From Ricinus communis (Eukaryota; Streptophyta; Magnoliopsida; Malpighiales; Euphorbiaceae), in the NCBI RefSeq assembly GCF_019578655.1, contig NW_025963464.1, positions 1-64,000 of the forward strand: a DNA stretch of 64,000 bases. The letters are read 5' to 3'. Numbering within the stretch: position 1 is the stretch's first letter; every line of letters begins with the position of its first letter. A program made the translations under genes and the position numbers. Below are positions 10,986 to 24,900 of this stretch, piece by piece. Under the pieces are notes generated by a model, which saw only the letters and a list, made by a program, of their open reading frames with translations, was not told the DNA's origin and did not search any database.

Positions 10986-13167
10986 TTCTCATACTCACAA
11001 ATATATCAAACTTACGGGGTTATTTTCTGCAATTGATAAATATTCCCGTATTATGGTGTTGTTTTCTCTTATTAAAAAATTTACCCCTTCTACAAGGCTG
11101 TTTTCTCAGACTCACAATTACACTACTTTTACGGGGTTACTTTCTCATATTCATAAATATACACGTTTTACGGAGTTATTTTCTTATATTGATAAATATA
11201 CCATATTTACGGGGTTATTTTCTTATATTGACAAATATTCCCTTTTACGGGATTATTTTCTCATATTATAAAATTAACCCATTTAAGGGGTTGTTTTATC
11301 ATACTCACAAATAAAAAAAAAATTACAGGGTTATTTTTTGCGATTGATAAATATCCCCATACTACGGGGTTATTTTTTCATATTAAAAAATTTACCCCTT
11401 CTACGAGGTTGTTTTCTCAGACTCGCAATTACACTACTTTTACGGTGTTGCTTTCTCATATTCATAAATATACATATTTTACGGGGTTATTTTCTTATAT
11501 TAATAAATATACCACTTTTACATGGTTATTTTCTCTGATTGATAAATATACCCCTTTTACGAGGTTGTTCTCTTATATTATAAAATTAACCCATTTAAGA
11601 GGTTGTTTTCTCATACTCATAAATATACCAAAATTAACTCGTATTATATACACCTTTCACATAAATACACACGTTTTACGGAGTTGTTTTCTCATATAAT
11701 AAAATTAACCCATTTAAGGGGTTGTTTTCTAAAATTCAAATATATCAAAATTATGGGGTTATTTTCTCCGATTGATAAATATTCCTGTAATACGGGGTTA
11801 TTGGCTAATATTTATAAATATACCACTTTTACAGGTTCGTTTTCTCATATTAAATTATTAGCACTATTATGGGGTTGTTTTCTCAAATACATAAATATAC
11901 ACTTTTTACGCGATTATTTTCTTATATTGACAAATATACATCTTTTACGGGGTTGTTTTCTCATATTATAAAATTAACCCATTTAAGGGGCTTTTTTCTC
12001 ATACTCACAAATATACGAAAATTATGATGTGATTTTCTCCGATTGATAAATATCCCAGCATTACGGGGTTGTTGGCTAATATTTATAAATGTATCCCACT
12101 TAGGAGGTTGTTTTCTCATATTATAAAATGTACCCTTCTACGAGGCTATTTTCTTAAACTTGCAATTGTACTACTTTTACGGGATTATTTTATGAGATTC
12201 ATAAATATACACCTTTTACGAGATTATTTTCTTATATTGACAAATATACCTCTTTTACGGGGTTATTTTCTCATATTATAAAATTAACCCATTCAAGAGG
12301 CTTTTTTCTCATACTCACAAATATTCTAAAATTATGAGTTTATTTTCTCCGATTGATAAATATCCCCATATTACGGTGTTGGAGGCTAATATTTATAAAT
12401 ATATCTCTCTTACGGGATTATTTTCTCATATTAAAAAAATTACCTTTCTACAAGGCTGTTTTCTTAGACTCGTAATTACAGTATTTTTATGGGATTATTT
12501 TCTTAGATTCTTAAATATACATGTTTTACGGGGTTATTTTCTTATATTGACAAATATATCTGTTTTACGAGGTTGTCTCCTTATATTATAAAATTAACCC
12601 ATTTAAGGTGTTGTTTTTTCATATTCCGGTTGATAAATATCCCCGTATTACGGGATTGTTGGCTAATATTTATAAATATATCCCTCTTACGGGTTGTTTT
12701 CTCATATTATAAAATTTATACTTCTACGAGGTTGTTTTCTTAGAGCCGCAATTACAATACTTTTACGGGATTATTTTCTCATATTCATATATATACAAGT
12801 TTACGGGGTTATTTTCTTATATTGATAAATATACACTTTTACGGGGTTATTTTCTTATATTATAAAATTAACCCATTTAAGAGATTGCTTTCTTATACTC
12901 ACACATATACCAAAATTACGGGGTTATTTTCTCCGATTTATAAATATCCTCGTATTACGGGGTTGTTTTCTCATATTAAAAAATTTACCCCTTCTATGAG
13001 GCTGTTTTATCAGACTCGCAATTACACTACTTTTAAGGGGCTGTTTTATCACATTTATACATATACACGTTTTATGAGGTCGTTTTCTCATATTAAATTA
13101 TTAGCACTATTCTGGGGTCATTTCTCAAATTTATAAATATACATATTTTACGAAATTATTTTCTTAT

Positions 13168-13902
13168 ATGGATAAATATACTCCTTTTATGGGGTTATTT
13201 TCTCATATTATAAAATTAACCCATTTAAGGGGTAGTTTTCTCATAGTAAAAAACATACCAAAATTACGGGGTTATTTTCTCCGATTTACGGGATTGTTTT
13301 CTCATATTAGAAAATTTACCCATTCTACGAGGCTGTTTTCTCAAACTCGCAAATACACTACTTTTACGGGATTGTTTTATCATATTCATAAACATACACG
13401 TTTTACGGGATTATTTTCTTATAATGATAAACGTTTTACGGGGTTATTTCCTTATATTGATAAATATACCACCTTTACAGGGTTATTTTCTTATATTGAT
13501 AAATTCATAAATATACACGTTTATGGGGTTATTTTCTTATATCGGCAGATATACCCTTTTATGGGGTTGTTTTCTCATATTATAAAATTAACCCTATTTA
13601 AAAGGTTGTTTTCTCATACTCACAAATATACAACAATTACGAGGTTATTTCGTCAGATTCATAAATATCCCCATATTACGGGGTTGTTTTCACATATTAA
13701 AAAGTTTACCCCTTCTACGAGGTATTTTCTCATATTAAAAAATTTACCCATTCTACGAGGCTGTTTTCTTAGACTCGCAACTACACTACATTTACGGGGT
13801 TGTTTTCTCATATTCATAAATGTATATGTTTTACGGGGTTATTTTCTTATATTGATAAATATACCACATTTACGAGGTCGTTTTCTCATATTAAATTATT
13901 AG
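13168..13902 (+). other. Longest open frame in the satellite (244 codons), probably not a gene
   Basis: Reads as a 13-residue repeat of the type TGLFSYIDKYTPF because the basic unit is close to 39 bases, a multiple of three, and two plus-strand frames lack stops in most subunit types. Comparable frames are at 17291-17887 and 22054-22665, and a second frame reads LRGYFLILINIPL. There is no consistent start context, the same subunits are read in different frames in different places, and indels break the frames. I regard it as a by-product of the repeat period. Confidence 0.3.
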
Positions 13903-16900
13903 CACTATTATGGTGTTGTTTTCTCAAATTCATAAATATACAAGTTTTACGAGATTATTTTCTTATATTGACAAATATACCCCTTTTACGAGATTGTTTT
14001 CTCATATTATAAAATTAACCTATTTAAAGGGTTATTTTTTCATACTCACAGATATACCAAAATCACGAGGTTATTTTCTCCTATTGATAAATATCGCCAT
14101 ATTACGTGGTTGTTTTCTCATATTAAAAAATTATTAGTACTATTACAGGGTTATTTTCTTCTATTGATAAATATACCTCTTTTACGGGGTCATTTTCTCA
14201 TATTAAATTATTAGCACTATTATGGGGTTTTTTTCTCAAATTCATAAATATACATGTTTTACTGTATTATTTTCTTATATTGACAAATATACCCTTTTCA
14301 CAGGGTTGTTTTCTCATAGTATCAAATATACCCTTTTTACAAGTGTTGTTTTCTCACACTCACAAATATACCAAAATTAGGGGGTTATTTCTCTAATCGA
14401 TAAATATCCCCGTATTACGGGATTATTTTCTCATATTAAAAAATTTACCCATTCTACAAGATTATTTTCTCAAACTCGCAATTATACTACTTTTATAGGG
14501 TTGTTTTCTGAGATTCATAAAAATATAAGAGTTTTACGGGGTTAATTTTTTATACTGACAAATATACCCCTTTTATGGGATTGTTTTCCCATATTATAAA
14601 ATTAACCCATATAAGTTGTTGTTTTCTCATACTCATAAATATACCAAAATTACGGGATTATTTTCTCCAATTGAAAAATATCCCCGTATTATGGGGTTGT
14701 TTTCTCATATTAAAAAATATACCCCTTCTATGATGCTGTTTTATTAGACTCGCAATTACACTACTTTTACAGGGTTGTTTAGTCACATTCATAAATGTAC
14801 ATATTTTACGGGGTTATTTTGTTACATTGATAAATATACCACTTTTATGAGGTCATTTTTCCATATTAAATTATTAGCACTATTATGGGGTTGTTTTCTC
14901 AAATTCATAATTATACACGTTTTACGGAGTTATTATCTTATGTTGACAAATATACTATTTTACGGGTTTGTTTTCTCATATTATAAAATTAAGCCATTTA
15001 AGTGGTTGTTTTCTCATACTCACAAATACACCTAAATTACGGGGTTATTTTCTCGGATTGATAAATATCCCTGTATTACGGGGTTGTTTTCTCATATTAA
15101 AAAATTTACGCCTTCTACGAGGCTATTTTCTCAGACTAGCAATTACACTACTTTTACAAGTTTATTTTCTCAGATTCATAAATATACACGTTTATGGGAT
15201 TATTTTCTTACATTCATAAATATACCACTGTTACGGGGTCGTTTTCTCATATTAAATTATTAGCGCTATTATGGGGTTGTTTTCTAAAGTTCATAAATAT
15301 ACACGTTTTGCGAAGTTATTTTCTTATATTGACAAATATACCCCTTTTACGGGGTTGTTTTCTCATATTATAAAATTAACCCATTTAAGGGGTTGTTTTC
15401 TCATACTCACAAATATACCAAAATTACAGGGTTATTTTCTCTGATTGATAAATATCCCCGTACTACTGGCTTATTTGCTCATATTAAAAAATTTACCACT
15501 TCTATGAGGTTGTTTTCTTAGACTCGCAATTACACTACATTTACGGGATTATTTTCTCAGATTCATAAAGATACATGTTTTACGGGGTTATTTTCTAATA
15601 TTCATGAATATACTACTTTTACGGGGTAGTTTTCTCATATTAAATTACTAGGACTATTATGGGCTTGTGTTCTCAAATTTATAAATATACATGTTTTACC
15701 GGGTTATTTTCTTATATTGACAAATATACCCCTTTTAGGGGATTGTTTTCTCATATTATAAAATTAATCCATTAAAGGGGTTGTTTTCTCATACTCACAA
15801 ATATACTAAAATTACGGGGTTATTTTCTCCGATTGATAAATACCCCATATTTCAGGGTTGTTTTCTCATATTAGAAAATTTACCCCTTCTATGAGGATGT
15901 TTTCTCAGACTCGCAATTACACTAATTTTACAAAGTTATTTTCTCAGATTCATAAATACACTCGTTTTACGGGGTTATTTTCTTATACTGATAAATATAC
16001 CACTGTTATGGTGTTGTTTTCTCATAATAAATTATTAGCACTATTATGAGGTTGTTTTCTCAAATTCATAAATATACACATTTTACAAGGTTATTTTCTT
16101 ATATTGACAAATATACCCTTTTACGGGATTGTTTTCACATTATTAAAATAACCCATTTTAGAAGTTATTTACTCATACTCACAAACATACTAAAATTATG
16201 GGGTTATTTTCTATGATTGATAAATATCCCCGTATTACGGGTTTGTTTTCTCATATTAAAAAATTTACCCCTTCTACGAGGCTGTTTTCTCAGACTCGCA
16301 ATTACACTACTTTTACGGGATTACTTTCTCATATTCATAAATATACAGGTTTTACGGGGTTATTTTCTTATATTGACAAATATTCCCCTTTTACGTGGTT
16401 ATTTTCTCATATTATAAAATTAACCCATTTAATTCGTTGTTTTCTCATGCTCACAAATACACCAAAATTACTAGGTTATTTCTCCGATTGATAAATATCC
16501 CCATATTATGGGGTTGTTTGCTCATAAAATAAATTTACCCCTTCTACAAGGCTGTTTTCTCATACTCGCAATTACACTACTTTTACAGGGTTGTTTTCTT
16601 AGATTTATAAATATACATATTTTACACGGTTATTTTTTTATATTGATAAATATACCACTTTTACGGGGTTGTTTTCTCATATTAAATTATTAGCACTATA
16701 CTAGGGTTGTTTTCTAAAATTCATAAATATACACGTTTTACAGGGTTATTTTCTTATATCGGCAAATATACTCTTTTTACGGGATTATTTTATCATATTA
16801 TAAAATTAATCCATTTAAAGGGTTGTTTTCTCATACTAAAAAATATACCATAATTACGGGGTTATTTTCTCAGATTTATAAAGATCTCCGTATTATGGGA

Positions 16901-16936
16901 TTGTTCTCAAATATTAAATAATTTACCTCTTCTACG

Positions 16937-17760
16937 AGGCTGTTTTCTCAAATTAAAAAATTTTACCCATTCTACAATGCTGTTTTATCAAATCAAAAAA
17001 AATTACCCATTCTGCGAGGCTGTTTTCTTAGACTCGCAATTACACTAATTTTACAGGATTGTTTTCTAAGATTCATAAATATACATGTTTTATGGGGTTA
17101 GTTTCTTATATTGATAAATATACCACTTTTATGGGGTCATTCTCTTATATTAAATTATTAGCACTATGATGGGATTGTTTTCTCAAATTCATCATTATAT
17201 ACGTTTTACGGGGTTATTTTCTTATGCTGACAAATATACCCCTTTTACGGGGTTATTTTCTTATATTATTAAATTAACCCATTTAAGAGGTTGTTTTCTC
17301 ATACTCACAAATATACCAAAATTAGGGGGTTATTTTCTCCGATTGATAAATATCCTCGTATTACAGGATTATTTTCTCATATTAAAAAATTTACCCCTTC
17401 TACGATGCTGTTTTCTCAAACTCGCAATTACACTACTTTTATGGGGTTGTTTTCTCATATTCATAAATATATAAGTTTTATAGGGTTATTTTCTTATATC
17501 GACAAATATGCCCCTTTTACGGGATTTTTTTCTCATATTATAAAATTAACCCATTTAAGGGATTGTTTACTTATACTCATAAATATACCACAATTACGGG
17601 GTTATTTTCTCAGATTTATAAATATCCTCATATTAAAAAACTTACCCCTTCTACGAGGTTGTTTTCTTAAATTAAAAAATTTTACCCATTCTACAATGCA
17701 GTTTTATCAAATTAAAAAAATTACTCATTTTGCGAGGCTGTTTTCTCAGACTCGCAATTA
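16937..17760. repeat. Satellite segment duplicated at an offset of about 718 bp
   Basis: A run of three AAATTAAAAAATTTTACCC-type subunits with a distinctive CTACAATGC variant occurs at about 16937-17035 and again at about 17655-17755. Flanking landmark subunits are 718 bp apart (17155 and 17873), showing a recent block duplication. Confidence 0.6.
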
Positions 17761-20383
17761 CACTACTTTTATGGGATTGTTTTCTCATATTCATAAATAT
17801 ACATGTTTTACGGGGTTAGTTTCTTATATTGATAAATATACCACTTTTAAAAGGTCGTTCTCTTATATTAAATTATTAGCACTATGATGGGATTGTTTTC
17901 TCAAATTCATAAATATACACGTTTTACAGGGTTATTTTCTTATGTTGACAAATATACCCCTTTTACGGGATTGTTTTCTCATATTATAAAATTAATCATT
18001 TAAGGGGTTGTTTTCTCATAGTAACAAATATGCCAAAATTAGGGGGTTATTTTCTCCGATTGATAAATATCCCCGTATTACGGGCTTGTTTTATCATATT
18101 AAAAAATTTACCCTTTCTATGAGGCGGTTTTCTTAGACTCGCAATTGCACTATATTTACGAGGTTATTTGCTCATATTCATAAATATACATGTTTTACGG
18201 GGTTATTTTCTTATATTCATAAATATACCACTTTTATGGGGGTTGTTTTCTCATATTAAATTATTACACTATTATCTGGTTGTGTTCTCATATTTATAAA
18301 TATACACATTTTACGGGGGTTATTTTCTTATATAGACAAATATACCACTTTTAGGGGATTATTTTCTCATATTATAAAAATAACCCATTTAACGGGTTGT
18401 TTTCTCATACTCACAAATGTACTAAAATTACGGGGCTATTTCCTCCGATTGATAAATATCCTCGTATTACAGGGTTGCTTTCTTATATTAGAAAATTTAC
18501 TCCTTCTACGAGGTTATTTTCACAAATTCATAAATATACACGTTTTACGACGTTATTTTCTTATATTGATAAATATACCACTGTTACAGGGTTGTTCTCT
18601 CATATTAAAATATTAGAACTATTATGGGATTGTTTTCTCAAATTCATAAATATACACATTTTACGGGGTTATTTCTTACAATGACAAATATACCCCTTTT
18701 ACGGGGTTGTTTTCTCACATTATAAAATTAACCCATTTAAGGCGTTGTATTCTCATACTCACAAATATACCAAAATTACAGGGTTATATTCTACGATTGA
18801 TAAATATCCTCGTATTATGGGGTTGTTTTCTCATATTCAAAATTTTTTTCCTTCTACGAGGTTGTTTTCTCAGACTCGTAATTACACTACTTTTACAGGA
18901 ATACTTTCTCATATTCATAAATATGCACATTTTACGGGGTTATTTACTTATATTGTTAAATATACCATATTTACGGGGTATATTTATGAATTTGAGAAAA
19001 CATATAAAACATCTAAGTTTTTTAATATTTATAAATATACTACTCTTTCGGGATTGTTTTCTCATATTAAAAAACTTACCCGTTGTACGAGGCTGTTTTC
19101 TTAGATTCACAATTACACGACTTTGACGGGGTTGTTTTCTCAAATTTATAAGTATACATATTTTACGGGGTTATTTTCTTATATTGATAAATATACCACT
19201 TTTACGGGGTCGACAATGGTGGCCGGAAACGGAAGATCCGGTGGAGAGAGAAAATGGAGGCAGCCGGCGTTTTTTGGTTTTTCTGGAGAGCTCCGGCAAG
19301 CTATGGATGATCGGAGGACATATCCCGACTCTCCTCAGCTCAAGCTTCGCAATGGCACCAATTTCGTGGCGATCGAGCTTCGTTTGCAAATCGATTGTCG
19401 AGATCGTCCGCAAATCTCTCCGGATGATCGGGGTCGGATCGGAAAATCGAAAGCAGGGATCGTCATCAGCGTGTCGTTTCGAGTCCGATGGTGAGTTCAG
19501 ATCGTCGATCGGACTTCGGCGGCTGGAGGCGAGTGGACCGAGCGATCAAGCGCCTCGGTAATTTTGAAATTCTTGGTTTAATTATGTGTCTAATGGTTTA
19601 TATTGAATATTTGATGATATTTGTGAGTCAAAAATAATTGTCTGTCAATTTGCCTGCCTTGTGTTTTGTATTGTGTGGCGGAGTCGGGAAAATAGTAAAG
19701 TTTGGGGACCCGACTCCTGTTGTTTGAATTGTTGGATATTTGAAGTATTTTTTTGCCAGGTCCTGGACCCGTTTTTACGGGGGGTATTGTCTGTGTTGTA
19801 GGGAAGGTTCTACTAGATTTTCAGTAGAATTATCCCGAGTCGAGATTCTTAGACAGTCAGTCCTAGGAGTCTAGACCTAGGATTAATGATCGATTGTTTC
19901 AACGTTTTGATAAATTATTTTCCGTGACTAGATTGTCCGTTTGTTCGACTCACTCCAACCGAGGCACTGGAGTAGAGCTAGGAGGTCGCCCAATTCTGTG
20001 AGTTAAAATCACTTAATCGTTGCAGTATTGCTAAGTCTGAATTTAATATGCTATTTTGGAAGTTTATGCTTAATATGGTTATTAGTATCGCAACGTAAAT
20101 AATTTTACTGGATTATTAATTGTTGAAGATAATATAAGTATTATTATAGTAATGTTATGATAATACCAAATATTATCAGTTTTCCACATGAGTTGCATGA
20201 TATCTTACTCTAAATTGTTAATTGTTATTTTGATATAGTTGAATGACTTCTTTAGACAATAATATTTATTAAATGTGGTGATTGCGATTTGGGAAATGTG
20301 GCTTGTAGAACATGCTGCCTGATGGGTTACATCGTGACGCGACTTAATGATCATGGACATGTAATAAGATTTTTATGTGTTCG

Positions 20384-20690
20384 CCCTGGTCGAGCATGGC
20401 TCTCTGGGCTGATTTGAGTAAATTGCGGTAATAAGATTATTATGAATTTTTCCCTGGTCGAGCATGGCTCTCTGGGCTAACTTGAGTGAGATGCCGGAGT
20501 AAAGGACCCTGGTCGAGCTTCGCTCTCTGGGCGCTAGTCCTATTGGAATGATATGCCGGAGTAAAGGTCCCTGGTCGAGCATTGCTCTCTGGGCGCCGGC
20601 ATACTTAGATACTTAAGTGACCAGACTGGAGGTAAGGTCCCTGATCGAGCATTGCTCTCTGGGCGCCAGTCTTATTGGATCAAGAGAGCC
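20384..20690 (+). repeat. Minisatellite inside LTR 3 (CCCTGGTCGAGCATTG core)
   Basis: Five imperfect copies of the same core as at 7558-7830, about 70 bp apart on average. The shorter cores end CTCTCTGGGCTGA or CTCTCTGGGCTAA instead of CTCTCTGGGCGCC. The minus-strand open frame across it is a consequence of the repeat. Confidence 0.8.
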
Positions 20691-20793
20691 AAAATGGCTA
20701 CTAGAATTTGGGGTTAGGGTTCTACTGAGCCACTCGTCCAGTAAAAGTAAAAATATATTTTTATTTATTCATTTATTTATTTATTATGGTATT

Positions 20794-21048
20794 GATTATA
20801 ATATGGGTTGTATTTACATGCATGGTTGATATATTGATTCGAATGATTAATATTTTCTATGAAGAAAGCAATAGGGTATGATTATAATATGGGTTGTATT
20901 TACGTGCATGGTTGATATATTGATTCGAATGATTCATATTTTCTGTGAAGAAAGCAATAGGGTATGATTATAATATGGGTTGTATTTACGTGCATGGTTG
21001 ATATATTGATTCGAATAATCTATATTTTCTGAGAAGAAAGCAATAGTA
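20794..21048 (+). repeat. 86-bp tandem repeat, three copies
   Basis: GATTATAATATGGGTTG begins at 20794, 20880 and 20966, giving two exact 86-base periods. Copies differ at only a few bases (for example ACATGCATGG against ACGTGCATGG). The third copy ends near 21048. LTR 2 does not show this triplication, so it is private to this copy. Confidence 0.9.
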
Positions 21049-21460
21049 CCCAGATTATTTGATTTTAACTCACTCTCGAGACTGACAGTCTCCATTTACT
21101 ATTTTTCAGATTCATGACTGTTAGCCTTCCCGTGACTCTTACTCAGCAACCCGACTTCTTCATCATCGGGTGATGTATTTGATTTGGTATGTAAATTGGT
21201 AAATCTTAGATTCTCCGCAGTAGTAATAGTAGAGGTATCAGTTGTAAATTTTCTGTAGTTCCGGGTCTCGCCTAATTTTTATGGCAGACCGAAGTAATTA
21301 TGTAAAATGTAACTATTAAGATAATTTGTGGCTTTAATAATATTAATTTGAGATGAGATTTCATTGAGTTAGTAAGTGTCAGGCTTACTACGGGATTCGG
21401 TGGCCTTAAGCCTACCCATTCCCTAGTGCCGGTCACGGGTCCACAGAGTGAGTCGTGACA

Positions 21461-21919
21461 CATAATTACATATATACCCCTGACCGAAATATTTATTTAC
21501 AAAAAATACCAAACTTACAAATTTCCATTAAAACCCCATATTAATGAAATTATACTTTTAATCCTTATTCCAAAATAAATTTCCAATTTCTCCAAAATTC
21601 TTTTAATGAAACATCCTTTACAATTTCTACCATAATTTTTCAATATATAATTTTATTTATATATATTACATAGACATTGGAAATAATTAGAATAACCAAA
21701 AATATAATTTACCCTTCAAATAATTTACTTGATTAATTTCTTAAAATTTCAAACTAATTGGGTATAGAAAAATAACTCATTTATTCGTCTAATACTAAAA
21801 TTCAAACTTTGCATTTAAATCATTCCAACTAGACCAAATAAAGATAAAATAAAATTAATTCAAATAAAAACTCATTATTAATATAATTATTATTAAATAT
21901 AAAAATTTTGGGTATTACA
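21461..21919 (-). mobile_element. Inverted 5' part of a family-N LTR
   Basis: Reverse complement of roughly the first 550 bases of the LTR (compare 2642-3193), about 90 bases shorter through small deletions, ending exactly at GGGTATTACA. It is joined tail to tail with the LTR end at 21460. Together with 19212-21460 it forms a scrambled LTR whose 5' part has been moved to the far side and turned round. Confidence 0.8.
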
Positions 21920-24900
21920 ACGGGGTTATTTCCTCAGATTCATAAATATTCGAGTATTACAAGATTGTTTTCACATATTAAAAAATTTACCCATTCTACA
22001 AGGCTGTTTACTCATATTAAAATATATATATATATATATCAAAATTACGAGGGTTGTTTTATCATACCATACTCACAAATATACCAAAATTACGTGGTTA
22101 TTTTCTCCGATTTATAAATAACCACGTACTACGGGGTTGTTTTCTCATATTAAAAAATTTACCCCTTCTACGAGGTTGTTTTCTTAGACTCGCAATTACA
22201 CTACTTTTATGGGGTTGTTTTCTCATATTTATAAATATACACGTTTTATGGGACTATTTTCTTATAATTACAAATATACCACTTTTACGGGGTTACTTTA
22301 TTATATTGACAAATATACCCCTTTTACGGGATTATTTTTTTCATACTATAAAATTAACCCATTTAAGGGGTTGTTTTCTCATACTAGCAAATATACCACA
22401 ATTACGGGGTTATATCCTTAGATTCATAAATATCTCCGTATTACGGGATTATTTTCACATATTAAAAAATTTATCCCTTTACGAGGATGTTCTCATATTA
22501 AAAAATTTACCCGTTCTACGAGGCTGTTTTCTTAGACTTGCAATTACACTACTTGTACGAGGTTATTTTCTCAGATTCATAAATATAAATGTTTTACGGG
22601 GTTATTTTCTTATATTGATAAATATACCACTTTTACAGGGTCGTCTTCTCATATTAAATTATTAGCACTATTATGGGGTTGTTTTCTCAAATTCATAAAT
22701 ATACACGTTTTATGGAGTTATTTTGTTATGTTAACAAATATACCCCTTTTAGAGGATTGTTTTCTTATATTATAAAATTAACCCATTTAAGTAGTTGTTT
22801 TCTTATACTCACAAATATACCAAAATTACGGGGTTATTTTCTCCTATTGATAAATATCCCAGCATTACGGGGTTGTTTTTTCAGATTAAAAAATTTACCC
22901 CTGCTACGAGGCTGTTTTCTCAAACTCGCAACTACACTACTTTTACAGGGTTATTTTCTCAGATTCAAAGATATACACGCTTTATGGGATTATTTTCTTA
23001 TATGATAAATATACCACTTTTACGGGGTCATTTTCTCATATTAAATTATTACCACTATTATGGGGTTGTTTCGCAAAATCATAAATAAATATGTTTTACG
23101 AGATTATTTTTCTTATATCAATAAATATACGCCTTTCACAGGGTTATTTTCTCATATTATAAAACTAACCTATTTAATGGGTTGTTTTCTCAAACTCACA
23201 AATATACGACAATTACGGGGTTATTTCCTCAAATTCATAAATAGCCCCGTATTACAGGGTTGTTTTTACATATTAAAATAGTTATCCATTATACGAGGCT
23301 CTTTTCTTAGATTAAAAAATTTATTCGTTCTACGAGGTTGTTTTCTTAGACTCGTAATTACACTACTTTTACAAGGTTGTTTTCTCAAATTCATAAATAT
23401 ACATGCTTTACGGGGTTATTTTTTTATATTGATAAATATACCACTTTTACGGTTTGCTTTCTTGTATTAAATTATTAGTATTATTATGGGGTTGTTTTCT
23501 CAAATTCATAAATATATACATTTTACGGAGATATTTTCTTATATTGACAAATATACCCATTTTACGGGGTTGTTTTCTCATATTATAAAATTAACCCATT
23601 TAAGGGGTTGTATTCTCATACTCACAAATATACCAAAATTACGTGGTTATTTTCTCTGATTGATAAATATCCTCGTGTTACGGGGTTGTTTTCTAATATT
23701 TATAAATATACCGCTCTTACGGGGTTGTTTTCTTAGATTCATAAATATACACGTTCTATGGGGTTAATTTCTTATATTGATAAATATACCACTTTTACAC
23801 TGTCGTTTTCTCATATTAAATTATTAGCATTATTGTGAGGTTATTTTCTCAAATTCATAAATATAGACGTTTTACGAGGTTATTTTCTTATATTGACAAA
23901 TATACACGTTTTACAGGGTTGTTTTCTCATATTATAAAATTAACCCATTTAAGGGCTTGTTTTCTCATACTCATAAATATACCGAAATTACGGGGTTATT
24001 TTCTCCGATTGATAAATATCCCCCGTAAAGTTTTCTTATATTTATAAATATACCGCTCTTACGGGGTTGTTTTCTCATATTAAAAAGTTTACCCTTTCTG
24101 TAAGGTTCTTTTCTTAGACTCGCAATTATACTACTTTTACGGGGTTGTTTTCTCATATTCGTAAATATACATGTTGTACGGGGTTATTTTCTTATATTGA
24201 TAAATATACCACTTTTATGGGATGATCTTCTCATACTAAATTATTAGCACTATTATGGTGTTGTTTTCTAAAATTCATAAATATACACGTTTTACGGGAT
24301 TATTTTCTTATGTTGACAAATATACCCCTTTTACGGGGTTATTTTCTAATATTATAAAATTAATCAACTTAAGAGGCTGTTTTCTCATACGTATAAATAT
24401 ACTAAAGTTATGGGGTTATATCCTCTGATTGATAAATATCCCCGTATTATGGGGTTGCTTTCTAATATTTATAAATATACCCCTCTTACATGGTTGTATT
24501 CTCATATTAAAAAATTTAACCGTTCTACGAGGCTATTTTCTCATATTAAAAAATTTACCCGTTGTATGAGGCTGTTTTCTTAGACTCGTAATTACACTAC
24601 TTTTACGAGGTTGTTTTCTCAGATTCATAAATATACACATTTTACGGAGTTATTTTCTTATATTGAGAAATATACCACTTTTTTACGGGGTCGTTTTCTC
24701 ATATTAAATTATTAGCACTATTTTGGGGTTGATTTCTCAAATTTATAAATATAAACATTTTACGGGGTTATTTTCTTATATTGATAAATATACCACATTT
24801 ACGGGGTCGTTTCTCATATTAAATTACTAGCATTAATGGGTTGTTTTCTCAAATTCATAAATATATATACATTTTACGGGGTTATTTTCTTATATTGATA

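Larger units (their letters stand above)
8242..19211. repeat. AT-rich satellite array, about 38.7-bp subunits in a 387-bp higher-order unit
   Basis: Subunits share a frame of the type ACGGGGTTATTTTCTTATATT followed by a variable part such as GACAAATATACCCCTTTT. About ten subunit types recur in a fixed order; recognisable types carry ATTATAAAATTAACCCATTT, CTCACAAATATACCAAAATT, GATTGATAAATATCCCCG, AAAAAATTTACCCCTTCT, CTCGCAATTACACTACTT and TTATTAGCACTATTATGG. The last type occurs near 14871, 15257, 15646 and 16032, spacings of 386, 389 and 386. Other spacings (about 350, 425, 470) fit the loss or gain of whole subunits. Copies are diverged, so the array is not freshly amplified. Confidence 0.95.
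19212..21460 (+). mobile_element. Family-N LTR 3, 5' part missing, inside the satellite
   Basis: It begins abruptly after satellite sequence at the GC-rich block (TGGTGGCCGG, equivalent to about 3616 in LTR 1) and runs to a near-normal LTR end, AGTCGTGACA. It is the most complete copy of the LTR's 3' two thirds. It contains the GC-rich block, the CTAGACCTAGGATTAATG stretch, the CCCTGGTCGAG minisatellite, a triplicated 86-bp repeat, the CTCGAGACTGACAGTCTC motif and the terminal region. No primer-binding site follows. Confidence 0.8.
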
